Source: Flavobacterium sp. 90 (GTDB lineage: Bacteria > Bacteroidota > Bacteroidia > Flavobacteriales > Flavobacteriaceae). Taken from it: 64,000 nt of DNA. The notes under the pieces were generated by a model. The model was not told the origin of the DNA and did no database searches. It saw nothing but the letters and a program-made list of their open reading frames with translations. A program made the translations under genes and the position numbers. Location: assembly GCF_004339525.1 (NCBI RefSeq), contig NZ_SMGE01000001.1:1612001-1676000 (forward strand), written 5' to 3'. Below are positions 1 through 9,612 of this stretch, one piece after another; position 1 is the stretch's first letter, and every line of letters starts with the position of its first letter.

Positions 1-1127
1 ATCCTAAAGGACTTAAAAACTTCACTCAATTTGTATTATTACCTTTAATAAGTCTTTATTTGGTGATTTTAATCTGTTATGAAGCCAAAATATTAGTCAC
101 ACTTTCTTTGCCTGTAGGTTGGGTTTCTTATCTGGTTTTGGTATTTGCCATCTTCGGGATTTTGTCTTTTTTATTGGTACATCCTATTGCAACAGAAACC
201 GGAAATCTGTGGATTCGAACTTTCAACCGTTGGTTTTATTTTCTGCTAATTCCGTTACTTGGATTACTTTTTTGGGCGATTTTATACCGAATCAATCTTT
301 ACGGATTTACGCATGAACGCTATTATGTTCTGTTATTATCTGTTTGGCTTTCTATTGTTGTGGCGTATTTTTTAATTCAGAAGAATCCCAAAATAAAATT
401 TATTCCTGTAAGTATGTGTCTCGCGGGATTGTTTTCGATCGTTGGTCCTCAAAGTGCAAATTCAATTTCGAGAAGTAGTCAATTGTCACGATTTGAAACT
501 TACCTGCAAAAATCAGATAACAAAAAAATGACTTTCGAACAAGAACAGGATTTAAGTAGTATTGTTACTTTTTTGGAGGAAAATTATGGACTTGAAGTTA
601 TGCTGCCATATGCTGATAAAAAGTTAGATGCATTATACAAAAAAGATAAAGATCCAATCGCACGTGAAATTGTGGAAAGTTTGGGCTTTAAATATCGCTC
701 TAAATATGACCGAAAAGACGATACAAACGATTCTTTTAATTATTATTACTATGAAAATAATGATAATATAGTGGAAAATATTCACAACTATGATTTCATA
801 TTCACTATAAACCAATCTGATCCTTTTGAATGTAACAACTGTATTACTATAGAAAACAAAGTCTTTTCTATAAAAACAAAATCAACAGATTATGGTCAGG
901 ATTTACAAATTAATAAGGACATTATTCCTCTTAAAATAGACGATTTCATCAATTCAAATTCTGATTTTAATGACAGTTACAATTCAGATAATGAAATCAA
1001 GCAAAAAATCCAAAATTCAAAATACACGATTTTACTAACCTATTTAAGTGCCAATGGTATAATTGAAAATAATAAAAAAGCTCCAATCAATTATCGAATA
1101 AGAGTGATGGTAGGAATAAAAAAATAA
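1..1127 (+). CDS. DUF4153 domain membrane protein, 5'-truncated by window edge
   Basis: The frame is open from the first base, so the true start lies outside the window. About five hydrophobic segments are visible in the first 140 residues, followed by a soluble domain of about 230 residues rich in Asp, Asn and Tyr. The segment reading GNLWIRTFNRWFYFLLIPLL and the later IVGPQSANSIS resemble flavobacterial DUF4153 proteins, whose function is unknown. An internal TTG at 60 is probably not a real start, because the membrane segment begins upstream of it. The gene ends at a hairpin shared with the convergent gene. Confidence 0.75.
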   Translation, partial: PKGLKNFTQFVLLPLISLYLVILICYEAKILVTLSLPVGWVSYLVLVFAIFGILSFLLVHPIATETGNLWIRTFNRWFYFLLIPLLGLLFWAILYRINLYGFTHERYYVLLLSVWLSIVVAYFLIQKNPKIKFIPVSMCLAGLFSIVGPQSANSISRSSQLSRFETYLQKSDNKKMTFEQEQDLSSIVTFLEENYGLEVMLPYADKKLDALYKKDKDPIAREIVESLGFKYRSKYDRKDDTNDSFNYYYYENNDNIVENIHNYDFIFTINQSDPFECNNCITIENKVFSIKTKSTDYGQDLQINKDIIPLKIDDFINSNSDFNDSYNSDNEIKQKIQNSKYTILLTYLSANGIIENNKKAPINYRIRVMVGIKK

Positions 1128-1133
1128 AAACAA

Positions 1134-1173
1134 AACCCGACAAAATTTTGAATCTTGTCGGGTTCTTTTTTTT
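1134..1173. terminator. Bidirectional terminator
   Basis: Arms AACCCGACAA (1134-1143) and TTGTCGGGTT (1155-1164) are followed by an 8-9 base T run on the + strand. The minus strand also has a T-rich tail. It separates two convergent genes. Confidence 0.85.
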
Positions 1174-1187
1174 ATAAATCACAAAAC

Positions 1188-3410
1188 TTAATACGTTCCG
1201 TTTTGCATTTTAGTCAACGTTTCTTTAATCTCAGTTGCAGTTTCTTCTTCAACCTCTGCTGTTAAATATTTAACTGCTAATGTCTGTGTTTCTATTGCTT
1301 TTTGCTTTTGATCATCTTTGTAATATAACTGCGCCAAAGTATCTAAGTAATAAGGATTGTTTTTGGACACAACCAAACTATACTCTGACCAAGTAATTGC
1401 CGATTTTAAAAAATTCGAATTCTGTGGTTTCAAAACTACTGTCCAAGCCGCAGAGTTTGACAAGTTCGAATGATATTCTTTAAAAGCTTTCCAACCATTG
1501 TCATATTGATAATCAGAATCAGTACCTAAAGTAGAATACATCGCATCTAATTGTTCGATCACACTTTCTTTTCCTGCTGTCAAATGAGTATTAAAATAAG
1601 AACTAAACTCTTTTAAATAAGTCGTATTAGAACCATCTTTTTCTTCAGCTTCACCCAAATACGCGAAGTAATTTTGATAACAATCATAATTTGCTTTACC
1701 GCCAGCAATTAGCTTTTTATAAACTGAAATTATCTTACTTTGATTTCCATCAACTGAACCTTTTTCTTCTGCAAGATATTTATTCTGTTGTAAGGCACTC
1801 GTTATTTCTGTGTTCAAACTTCCAATTGCATGTACTTCTCCTTCTATATTATTAAATGCTATTCGCTCAGCTTCAATAGCATCATATTGCTTTATCAAGT
1901 AATCTATAGCCAGAAAATCTGTATCATTCAAAACTCTGTCCTCACTAAGAAACTGTTTAGAAAACCCCTGATTTTTAATTTCTTTCAAGATTGTTTCTAC
2001 CAAATACATATTCGGTTTTGTATCTTTTTGATGTACTTCAATTAACTTTTTCCAACTTTGGTCAACTGCTTTTTGATCTGTAACGACTTTTGTTAACTTA
2101 AAATCGATTGTATCATTCTCAGTTGTTTCATAATCATAAGGTATTTCAAGACTTGAAACTTTATTAAACGCCAAAATCAAATTGGCATCTGTTACCTTTT
2201 TATTATTAAGCACTTTATTGAAATCATAAAATGCGTTTACTCTTTTTAATTTTTTACTGAAGCCATCATAGTAATTAAACTGATATTGTTTGTCTGCCAA
2301 TTTAGATTTTGAAGTGGCTAAAATTACCCCATCGCCATTTAATACGACAAGACTTGGATTATCCTGAATTTTGTTCGTTTTAAGCCATTTTTTATCATTG
2401 GCTGTAGCCAAATAATAATTGAACAAATCATATTGCGGATCATAAACCTCGTACATATTGTAGCCAACTTGTGTTTCCTGATCTTTTATAAAAGTATCAA
2501 AGTCAGCTTTCGCCGAAGGATTTTTGCCATCAACAGCAACTACCAGAAATTTACTTTTAGATGCTGAAGTTGCGGCAATAGCTTTCTTTAAATCATTTTC
2601 TATTTTGAATTTAAAATCAATTTTAGGAGTAGCAACTGCACCTGCATAAGCAGTATCTACTGAAACTTCAGTACCAAAACCATTATCCGCAAGCGCATCT
2701 TTTCCCGGATATGTAAAACTAGAAACCGTTTTGTTTTCCAGCGGAATTACTTTTGAAATAGCATCCGGTTGAACATCTTTGGCACTTACAAATGCTATTG
2801 GATTCTTTCCGGTTTGCTCAGAAATCATTAACTGATTTGTCTTTCTATCAAGATAACCTGAAATATTCAAATCGCCCAAAGCATCCAATTCATATTTAAT
2901 TGTTGCTTCTGAAACGTCTTTTGGTAAAGCATATTTTGAAATTTTACTTTCACCTTGGTAATCTTCATAAACCAAATACAAATAATCAACATGATCGATT
3001 TCAAACTCCAAATCAGTTTTTACCCAATCAGGATCTACCTTACTTCTAATGTCTGTTATTTTTTGATATTGAACTGGTTCGGTTCCGTTTTGTGTACCAA
3101 TATAAAAGGTAAAATAAGAAGGATCTAAAAATGTGACTTTGACCTTTTCTGCCTTTTTATCATTCTTAAATGCCACATCAAAAGCAGCTCCGGATTTTGC
3201 AGTTTGAGTAAATATCAATGAATCTCCTTTAACCTTATAATCGCCTGAATAAAAAACTAATTCATATTTATTATCGTCTAATAAATTTAATCTGATTTTC
3301 TGGCCTTTGTTTGTAGAAAGATAAGATCCTGTTTCAATACCTTTTGTTTGAGAAAAAGAAACAGATATTAAACAAAAGAACATCAGGAAACTCCATAAAA
3401 AATTGCGCAT
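1188..3410 (-). CDS. Large secreted protein with thioredoxin-like and C-terminal TPR-like regions
   Basis: The protein has 740 residues, beginning with a signal peptide that ends near VSFSQ. After a beta-rich N-terminal half, residues of about 280-400 look like a thioredoxin-type fold (KFLVVAVDGKNPSAKADFD, then NPSLVVLNGDGVILATSKSK), but I see no CxxC, so redox activity is not supported. The last 80 residues (NNPYYLDTLAQLYYKDDQ, then QKAIETQTLAVKYL) read like a TPR helix pair. It is probably periplasmic. The gene is monocistronic with its own promoter at 3440-3468. The family is not firmly recognised. Confidence 0.7.
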   Translation of the reverse strand: MRNFLWSFLMFFCLISVSFSQTKGIETGSYLSTNKGQKIRLNLLDDNKYELVFYSGDYKVKGDSLIFTQTAKSGAAFDVAFKNDKKAEKVKVTFLDPSYFTFYIGTQNGTEPVQYQKITDIRSKVDPDWVKTDLEFEIDHVDYLYLVYEDYQGESKISKYALPKDVSEATIKYELDALGDLNISGYLDRKTNQLMISEQTGKNPIAFVSAKDVQPDAISKVIPLENKTVSSFTYPGKDALADNGFGTEVSVDTAYAGAVATPKIDFKFKIENDLKKAIAATSASKSKFLVVAVDGKNPSAKADFDTFIKDQETQVGYNMYEVYDPQYDLFNYYLATANDKKWLKTNKIQDNPSLVVLNGDGVILATSKSKLADKQYQFNYYDGFSKKLKRVNAFYDFNKVLNNKKVTDANLILAFNKVSSLEIPYDYETTENDTIDFKLTKVVTDQKAVDQSWKKLIEVHQKDTKPNMYLVETILKEIKNQGFSKQFLSEDRVLNDTDFLAIDYLIKQYDAIEAERIAFNNIEGEVHAIGSLNTEITSALQQNKYLAEEKGSVDGNQSKIISVYKKLIAGGKANYDCYQNYFAYLGEAEEKDGSNTTYLKEFSSYFNTHLTAGKESVIEQLDAMYSTLGTDSDYQYDNGWKAFKEYHSNLSNSAAWTVVLKPQNSNFLKSAITWSEYSLVVSKNNPYYLDTLAQLYYKDDQKQKAIETQTLAVKYLTAEVEEETATEIKETLTKMQNGTY

Positions 3411-3439
3411 GCTTAGGATTTTGTTTGTTAATAGTCACA

Positions 3440-3468
3440 CAAAGATATTTCTTTCTTTACTAAAACAA
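3440..3468 (-). promoter_or_regulatory. Promoter of the 740-residue secreted protein gene
   Basis: On the minus strand a TTG (3466-3468) lies 18 bases before TATCTTTG (3440-3447). This fits the Bacteroidetes pattern TTG-N17-23-TAnnTTTG and sits about 30 bases before the start codon. Confidence 0.6.
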
Positions 3469-3498
3469 TCATTAAAGCACGAAGTTTGTACGAAAATA

Positions 3499-6186
3499 CT
3501 ATAAATTATATTTCATCGAAAAGATGATATAACGAGGCTGAACTGTGTATTGCGAAACTCTTGTAGAAAACTGCGAGAAGCTGTCATCATTGAGATACTT
3601 TGTATTTAATAAATTAGTTGCCGCAACTTTATACTCCCATTTACTGTCCTTTTTTTGATATACTAAACTTGCATTTAAGAAGTCATATTCATTATCAACC
3701 GTTCTATTTCCATTATAATAATGGTAAAACTCATATTCAGAAACAAACGAAAAACTATCCCAAAAATAATAATCTAATCTCGCAAAAGGTTTGTCTGTAT
3801 AATACGTCGAACCACTATATTTATTGATCAAAGCGTTATATCCAAACTCAATATTAGGAAGGTTTTTATAGTTTGTTGAAGCTTTTACGGTATAACTTTG
3901 ACTAAAACTCTCTGTAGTTGCCAAAACATTATTCTGAATATTATTAAACTTCGACCAGTTTAAAGTTGCATTAACAGAAGCTTTATAATTCTTTAGGAAA
4001 GAACGTCCATAATTTCCCATTCCAGAAAAGGTTTCATCAGCCAAATTAGAATTATAAGGCACTGATGATTGGTTTATTCCTGTAAAATCTGCCGCCGTTT
4101 TTATAGCATCTACTTTCTTAGTGTAAGTTGCATTCGCAAAAATGTTCTCAAAATTGAACATATTGTATTTAAAATAACGCAACGAATGTACTTGTGAAGT
4201 TGCATTTTCTAAAGTACGATTTCCACGAAACAAACTACTATAATCAGACAAAACATAACCAGAAGCCAATTGATTAATATCTGTAAAATCATTCGTTAAG
4301 GAGAAATTATAAGTCAGCGTTTCTGATTTTTTAATTTGATATAAAGCGAAGAAATCAGGCAATACTTTTACAAAATTCTGAGAATAATCAGTTCCCAATT
4401 GTGTGTTTTTCATTCCGTATGAATGTACACTTACTCCTGGCGTCAACGTAAATTTTCCGGTCAATATCTTGTAATGAAATCCCAGAAAAACATCGTCAAA
4501 ATTATATTTAACCTGATTGTTATTTTGCGGATCATTCAGATCATTTTTGTCTCCATTATCCAACATTTGGAAAATATGCGAATTAAAATCCTGATACGAA
4601 TAAGTATTTCCTAAAGTGATATTGATGTTACTTTTTGGCGTTACCATATAATAGTAATCCAGTTTAGTGTCCAATTTATTGGTTTTCACAAAACGATCCT
4701 GATTCAAATCATTTCTATTTTGTCGCGGAATATATCCGGATAAATTAAAAGGTTGCGTTCTTAAATTGGCATTATAAAACGGATTTTCGTCCTGATATAA
4801 ATGCTGCATTTCAAAAGCAAAAATATTCTTGTCACTTTGCGTATAATACAAACTCAAATTTTGATTTATAGATGTTGGATCTTGTTTTTTACCCGTCAAA
4901 ATGGTTTCCAGAGTCGAAGCACTATTTACTACAGATTCACGCAACAAATCTGTGTCTTCATCTTGTTTCGATAATTTGGTTAAGATGTCATAATCAAACT
5001 GAAATTTATCATTGGGTTTATAAGTTGAACTTAATTTAAAAAGTCCCAGATTATTTTTTTGATGTGTTAATTCATCTCTTTTTTGCTGATCTCCAGAATC
5101 TAAAATTGTAGTTTGTGATTTGGTTTCCAAATCTGTTTTTGAAGTCGACAAGATCCCAAAACCGCTAATATTCCAAGCTTTTGTAACCGAATAAGAAAAA
5201 TTGGTTGCTCCAAATTTCGTTTCGATTTCTTTTGCGCGATTATTTCTCAGTACTGAAATTCCTAAATCGTTAGACGAAACATTAAAATTGCTTCCGCCTT
5301 TTTTCATCATGTTTTTAAATCCGCCTGTAAACTTAAAATAATCCTGCGCGGTCAAAGGCAATTCACCAATATTATTAAAATTAGTAATTAAATTAATGCT
5401 GTATTTTGGACTGTAATAAAACAACTTTGGATTAATAATATAACGACTGTCTAGTTCTGCAACGCCAATTCCGGCGGTTATATCTCCAAACCAAAAGTTC
5501 TTTTTTCCCTCTTTCAGTTTAATATTCATTGCGACATTATCCTGATCGTTTTCTAAACCTTTTAGAGCGCCAACTTCATTATAATTTCTTAAAACCTGAA
5601 TTTTATCAATGGCATCTGCCGGAATATTTTTAACGCCCAACTTGGTATCTCCATCAAAAAAATCTTTGCCTTCAACCATTAATTTACTGACTTTTTTTCC
5701 TTCGACTTCAATTTCGCCATCAGCATTTACTTCAACACCGGGAAGCTTTTTCAGGACATCTTCCAGTTTTTTCTCTGTTCCGGATTTAAAAGAATCTGCG
5801 TTGTAAACAATTGTATCACCGCTTATTGAAACGGGCATTTCGCGAACAATTTCAACGCCTTCAAGCTCAATTCCAGTATCATCCATAACAATGTTTTGAA
5901 TGATATTTTCGGCCTTGGTCGAAATGGCAATTTCTTTTGATTTCATCCCAAGATAACTCACCTTAACAGTATAAGAAGTATTTGGCTTCAAAGTCAATTG
6001 AAACTTTCCTTTATCATTTGTAATTCCATAAGAATCCATTGCTTTTGTAGCAACATTTACAGCCATGATATTGGCCATTTCTAACGGATTCTTTTGCTCA
6101 TCCTGAATAAAACCATCAAAACGAACACTTTGAGAAAAGGATATAGAAGTAATTAAAAAGGCGAGTAAAATAAATATTTTGTTCAT
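3499..6186 (-). CDS. Outer-membrane beta-barrel / TonB-receptor-like protein with carboxypeptidase regulatory domain
   Basis: The protein has 895 residues with a signal peptide ending near SISFSQ. Residues of about 22-105 form a carboxypeptidase-regulatory-like domain (DGFIQDEQKNPLEMANIMA). A plug-like region follows (EDVLKKLPGVEVNADGEIEV, then KVSKLMVEGKDFFDGD), and the rest is a beta-barrel of the OMP_b-brl_3 type. The last residues (FSMKYNL) end in a beta-strand as barrels do. It sits 35 bases downstream of the GLPGLI gene. This pairing is common in Bacteroidetes, but its substrate is not known. Confidence 0.88.
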   Translation of the reverse strand: MNKIFILLAFLITSISFSQSVRFDGFIQDEQKNPLEMANIMAVNVATKAMDSYGITNDKGKFQLTLKPNTSYTVKVSYLGMKSKEIAISTKAENIIQNIVMDDTGIELEGVEIVREMPVSISGDTIVYNADSFKSGTEKKLEDVLKKLPGVEVNADGEIEVEGKKVSKLMVEGKDFFDGDTKLGVKNIPADAIDKIQVLRNYNEVGALKGLENDQDNVAMNIKLKEGKKNFWFGDITAGIGVAELDSRYIINPKLFYYSPKYSINLITNFNNIGELPLTAQDYFKFTGGFKNMMKKGGSNFNVSSNDLGISVLRNNRAKEIETKFGATNFSYSVTKAWNISGFGILSTSKTDLETKSQTTILDSGDQQKRDELTHQKNNLGLFKLSSTYKPNDKFQFDYDILTKLSKQDEDTDLLRESVVNSASTLETILTGKKQDPTSINQNLSLYYTQSDKNIFAFEMQHLYQDENPFYNANLRTQPFNLSGYIPRQNRNDLNQDRFVKTNKLDTKLDYYYMVTPKSNINITLGNTYSYQDFNSHIFQMLDNGDKNDLNDPQNNNQVKYNFDDVFLGFHYKILTGKFTLTPGVSVHSYGMKNTQLGTDYSQNFVKVLPDFFALYQIKKSETLTYNFSLTNDFTDINQLASGYVLSDYSSLFRGNRTLENATSQVHSLRYFKYNMFNFENIFANATYTKKVDAIKTAADFTGINQSSVPYNSNLADETFSGMGNYGRSFLKNYKASVNATLNWSKFNNIQNNVLATTESFSQSYTVKASTNYKNLPNIEFGYNALINKYSGSTYYTDKPFARLDYYFWDSFSFVSEYEFYHYYNGNRTVDNEYDFLNASLVYQKKDSKWEYKVAATNLLNTKYLNDDSFSQFSTRVSQYTVQPRYIIFSMKYNL

Positions 6187-6221
6187 TAAAATGGATGCTT
6201 AGAATAAGTTAAATCAACGTT

Positions 6222-7124
6222 TTATCTTCCCATTGGCGGCGGACCACCGGCTCGACCACGGTTCATTTCTCTAAATTCCTGCATTTTTTTTATTACGGTT
6301 TCATCATAATCTTTTTGCGAGATTACTTTACCTTTTGTCGAAGGTTTTATTACTACTTTATCTTTGGCATTCAAAACAATTTTTGAACATAAAATAGTAG
6401 TTTTTCCATCATTGATTTCTAAAATTAAACCTGGTAAACCCCAATAGTTTTCAGGTCCTTGATTTACCGGAATCTCCGGAGAATACCAAGCTGTTACGGT
6501 AATTTCTTTTGGCATTTCAAAATTATCTTCAAAATTGGTTTTAGTTTCTCCCGATGTTTTCTTTACATCATCTTTCTTTTCTTCCGGTTTTTTGTCGTCG
6601 TTATTCTTTGGCCTGAAATTTCTAAAATCAGTTTTGCTAGCCTCTTTTACAGCCGTCGCTTTATAACAAGTATATCCGCCAATTTGTTTGGTTTCCTGCT
6701 CTAGTTTCCAGTTTAATTTAGGCAAAGAATCTACCACCAAAAACTCTTTTCCCATAAATTCTTTATCGACCGTATAAGATTTGCTTTTTACATCTTTATA
6801 AAAAGTTCCTCCGCCGCCCATAAACGAATTCATCATGATACGCATTCCGCCACCTTGTTGTCCGGGAGCTTCCAATTTTTCTTCTTCTTTGTAAATGGAA
6901 GCCGTTTTATCGAAATTCAAAATAAAAGTCTTTTCGAGCATTTTTTTCATTCGTTCTTCCATATTCTTTTGCATTTCGGGCGTAATATCACGATTTCCGC
7001 GCATGCCTTCAAACTTAGGCGCTTGCGTTTTTGACTCGTAAATAGCCATTCCCTGAAAATCTTTCTGCGCCTGAACTTGTGTAAAAACAAGCATCAAAGA
7101 CATATATAAAATTATATTTTTCAT
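6222..7124 (-). CDS. GLPGLI family secreted protein
   Basis: The motif WGLPGLILEINDGKTTI near the C-terminus names the GLPGLI family (TIGR01200), periplasmic proteins of unknown role. I chose the ATG at 7124 because it begins a clean signal peptide (MKNIILYMSLMLVFTQVQAQ). The upstream ATG at 7148 would put eight polar residues ahead of it. The middle is charged and low complexity (KKPEEKKDDVKK), and the C-terminus is Gly/Arg/Pro rich (RAGGPPPMGR). It is the first gene of a two-gene operon with the barrel protein. Confidence 0.88.
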   Translation of the reverse strand: MKNIILYMSLMLVFTQVQAQKDFQGMAIYESKTQAPKFEGMRGNRDITPEMQKNMEERMKKMLEKTFILNFDKTASIYKEEEKLEAPGQQGGGMRIMMNSFMGGGGTFYKDVKSKSYTVDKEFMGKEFLVVDSLPKLNWKLEQETKQIGGYTCYKATAVKEASKTDFRNFRPKNNDDKKPEEKKDDVKKTSGETKTNFEDNFEMPKEITVTAWYSPEIPVNQGPENYWGLPGLILEINDGKTTILCSKIVLNAKDKVVIKPSTKGKVISQKDYDETVIKKMQEFREMNRGRAGGPPPMGR

Positions 7125-7168
7125 TGTATTTAATTTTAAGTTCTGCAAACCAGATAAAGCTTATATTT

Positions 7169-7176
7169 CAAATGTA
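7169..7176 (-). promoter_or_regulatory. -7 box upstream of the GLPGLI gene
   Basis: The minus strand reads TACATTTG, a TAnnTTTG match, 44 bases before the chosen start. No clear -33 TTG was found. Confidence 0.45.
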
Positions 7177-7349
7177 TTATTAATTTTAAAATACTGAAAG
7201 TTAAATATATCAACTCTCTCAGAAGATAGACAAAACTACCTATTCTTTAGACCATTACCATAAAAAAGACTTCCACAGATAAATCTGCTTTATTTAAGCA
7301 ATTCCTACTTTAGTTTTTTGTAATTTGGCTCTTTATAAACCAAAATCTC

Positions 7350-8165
7350 ATGAATAAAACGGCACTTAATTTTTTATTTCTCCTTTTTGCTGCCTGTTTT
7401 TATTCTGCTGTTTCTGCACAAAATCAAATCATAAAAGCTACCTTAATTTCAAATTTCACCAATGATTCTGATGACTTTTTAGGTTATGATTCTTTTGGAT
7501 ATTATTATCAGATAAAAAACAATGTCTTTAGTAAAATGAAAGGAAAAGAAATTTTTGAATACAAGAATGTTTCCTTGGGAGAAATTACAAAAGTCGATTT
7601 ACAAAATCCTCTAAAAATAGTGTTGTTTTATGAAGATTTCAACACTGTCATTTTATTAGACAATCAACTAAATAAAATGACTGAAATTAATTTTTCATTA
7701 AACAATACTCCAATTGTTGTAAGTGCAATTGGAATGTCTACTCAAAATCAGTTATGGATTTTCAATGTCTTAAATCAACAAATTAGTCTTTTTGATTATC
7801 TAAATAATGATTACAAAACAGTTTCGACTCCATTTACTGAGACTATAAAATATTACCAAACCGATTTTAATACTTTTTACTGGATTGATAAGAAAAATAA
7901 CTTTTTTTCCTGCGATATTTTCGGAAAAGTTACTGCCTTAGGAAAAGTACCTGATTTTGATAAACTTGAAGTCATTTCTTCTAAACAATATATTTTCAGC
8001 AAAGCTAATTTGTTGTATTTTAAAGATATTAGCAAGCCAAATTTAAATACAGTTTATGAAATTGAAGTTTTAGAAAAATCATTCGATAAATTCTGTTACA
8101 AAGACCAAATTTTATCTATTTTTACATCTAAAGAAATCACAAATTATAAAATCGTAACACCGTAA
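7350..8165 (+). CDS. Secreted protein of unknown function, coupled to the deoxynucleoside kinase gene
   Basis: The protein has 271 residues with a signal peptide ending near SAVSAQ. The rest is rich in short beta-strands with repeated aromatic/Asp positions (YYWIDKKNNFFSCDIFGK-like segments), which hints at a beta-propeller-type fold. I cannot name a family. Its TAA overlaps the next gene's ATG by one base (TAATG), so the two are probably translated together. No active-site motif is apparent. Confidence 0.75.
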   Translation: MNKTALNFLFLLFAACFYSAVSAQNQIIKATLISNFTNDSDDFLGYDSFGYYYQIKNNVFSKMKGKEIFEYKNVSLGEITKVDLQNPLKIVLFYEDFNTVILLDNQLNKMTEINFSLNNTPIVVSAIGMSTQNQLWIFNVLNQQISLFDYLNNDYKTVSTPFTETIKYYQTDFNTFYWIDKKNNFFSCDIFGKVTALGKVPDFDKLEVISSKQYIFSKANLLYFKDISKPNLNTVYEIEVLEKSFDKFCYKDQILSIFTSKEITNYKIVTP

Positions 8166-8779
8166 TGCACATAGCAATAGCAGGAAATATAGGCGCAGGA
8201 AAAACAACTTTAACCAAATTATTGGCGAAACACTTTAAATGGGAACCTCATTATGAAGATGTAGTTGATAATCCTTACTTAGACGATTTCTACCACCAAA
8301 TGGAGCGTTGGTCATTTAATTTGCAGATTTATTTCTTGAATAGTCGATTCCGTCAAGTATTGCAAATTCGCGAAAGCGGAAAGAAAATCGTTCAGGACAG
8401 AACGATTTATGAAGATGCACATATTTTTGCTCCCAACTTATATTCGATGGGTTTAATGACAAGTCGTGATTTCGAAAATTACACTTCATTGTTCGAATTA
8501 ATGGAATCATTGGTAAAAGCACCAGATTTATTAATCTACTTAAGAAGCTCTATTCCTAACCTAGTAGGTCAAATTCACAAACGCGGACGTGATTACGAAA
8601 ACTCTATTTCGATCGATTATTTAAGCCGTTTGAACGAAAGATACGAAGCTTGGGTACAAACTTATACTAAAGGAAAATTATTGATTATCGATGTTGATAA
8701 TATTAATTTCGTTGATAATCCTGAAGATTTAGGAAACATCATTAATAGAATTGATGCTGAATTAAACGGGTTATTCTAG
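8165..8779 (+). CDS. Deoxynucleoside kinase
   Basis: The protein has 204 residues and phosphorylates deoxynucleosides in the cytoplasmic salvage pathway. The P-loop GNIGAGKTT is at residues 7-15. DRTIYEDAHIFA near residues 79-90 carries the DR-type substrate motif, and KRGRDYENSIS resembles the arginine-rich lid. Length fits the dGK/dCK-like family. Exact nucleoside preference (dA or dG) cannot be read from sequence. A strong terminator follows at 8809. Confidence 0.92.
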   Translation: MHIAIAGNIGAGKTTLTKLLAKHFKWEPHYEDVVDNPYLDDFYHQMERWSFNLQIYFLNSRFRQVLQIRESGKKIVQDRTIYEDAHIFAPNLYSMGLMTSRDFENYTSLFELMESLVKAPDLLIYLRSSIPNLVGQIHKRGRDYENSISIDYLSRLNERYEAWVQTYTKGKLLIIDVDNINFVDNPEDLGNIINRIDAELNGLF

Positions 8780-8808
8780 AAACACGAATTGCACTGATTT
8801 ACACGAAT

Positions 8809-8846
8809 AAAAAAATGCCTCTAAAATTTTAGAGGCATTTTTTATT
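8809..8846 (+). terminator. Terminator after the deoxynucleoside kinase (copy 1 of a duplicated element)
   Basis: A perfect 24-base palindrome (8815-8838, arms ATGCCTCTAAAA/TTTTAGAGGCAT) lies between an A run and a T run. An almost identical copy lies 803 bases downstream. Confidence 0.85.
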
Positions 8847-8900
8847 CAAAAATTTAATTATTTGTAATTATTTTCTTATTTTTATTTGGATTAGAAATAA

Positions 8901-8917
8901 TTTCCCGTATTGGGAAA
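8901..8917 (+). promoter_or_regulatory. Inverted repeat, candidate HigA operator
   Basis: TTTCCC-GTATT-GGGAAA is a perfect 6-base inverted repeat just upstream of the -7 box of higB. The position fits autorepression by the HigA antitoxin. This is inference from position and symmetry. Confidence 0.45.
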
Positions 8918-8925
8918 AAAATAAG

Positions 8926-8933
8926 TATATTTG
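8926..8933 (+). promoter_or_regulatory. -7 box of higBA
   Basis: TATATTTG matches TAnnTTTG and ends 12 bases before the chosen higB start, implying a very short 5' leader. Confidence 0.5.
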
Positions 8934-8945
8934 TCAAAGTTAATT

Positions 8946-9242
8946 ATGAGGGTAATAGCAAAAAAAACATTACAAAATTTTTGGGAGAAATTTCCAAATT
9001 CAAAACAACAGTTATTATCATGGTATCAGGTTTTCGGCAAAAATAATTTTGATAATTCAAATTCGGTAAAAGCTGTTTTTAGTTCTGCAGATTTTATAGG
9101 AAACAATAAAGTTATTTTTAACATCTGCGGAAACCATTATCGATTAATTGTAAAAATTAATTATACTACACAAATTGTCTATATTTTATTTATTGGAACT
9201 CACAGTGAATATGATAATTTAAAAGACATTAAGACTTTATAA
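8946..9242 (+). CDS. higB: HigB family type II toxin (mRNA interferase)
   Basis: The protein has 98 residues. MRVIAKKTLQNFWEKFP at the start, and VIFNICGNHYRLIVKINY followed by FIGTHSEYD in the second half, are diagnostic of HigB-type toxins (PF09907), which cleave mRNA at ribosomes. I chose ATG 8946 over TTG 8931 because homologues begin MRVIAKKTL and the TTG overlaps the -7 box. The stop is one base before the antitoxin ATG. The toxin-first order is typical of hig modules. Confidence 0.92.
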   Translation: MRVIAKKTLQNFWEKFPNSKQQLLSWYQVFGKNNFDNSNSVKAVFSSADFIGNNKVIFNICGNHYRLIVKINYTTQIVYILFIGTHSEYDNLKDIKTL

Positions 9243-9243
9243 T

Positions 9244-9612
9244 ATGGAAATAAAACCTATAAAAACAGAAAAAGATTATGACTTAGCTTTACAAAGAGTA
9301 AACACTCTTTTTGATGCCGAGCCCAATACAGTTGAAGCTGACGAATTAGATATTTTAGTAACACTTATTGAGAAATATGAGCAAATACATTATCCAATTC
9401 CAGAACCTGATCCAATCGAAGCTATCAAATTTATGATGGAGCAAAATGGACTTACACCCACAGATTTAGGTATTCTTTTAAATAGTCGTTCAAGGGTTTC
9501 AGAAATTTTTAAGCGAAAAAGAGCTTTAACAATAGCACAGATTAGAGTTTTAAATGAAAAACTACGTATCCCTGCCGAAACCTTAATCAAGGAATACGCT
9601 TTAAATAAATAA
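9244..9612 (+). CDS. higA: HigA family antitoxin with HTH domain
   Basis: The protein has 122 residues. The N-terminal half is acidic and probably binds the toxin. Residues of about 62-110 form an XRE-type helix-turn-helix (QNGLTPTDLGILLNSRSRVS). The ending PAETLIKEYAL is typical of HigA. It likely neutralises HigB and represses the shared promoter. It is followed immediately by a terminator that duplicates the one before the module. Confidence 0.92.
   Translation: MEIKPIKTEKDYDLALQRVNTLFDAEPNTVEADELDILVTLIEKYEQIHYPIPEPDPIEAIKFMMEQNGLTPTDLGILLNSRSRVSEIFKRKRALTIAQIRVLNEKLRIPAETLIKEYALNK

Noticed and set aside
1188..3410. Thiol-disulfide oxidoreductase call for the 740-residue protein
   Set aside because: The thioredoxin-like region lacks a CxxC pair, so only a fold-level similarity is supported.
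8931..8945. TTG start extending HigB by five residues
   Set aside because: The TTG is part of the TATATTTG -7 box, and homologues start MRVIAKKTL.
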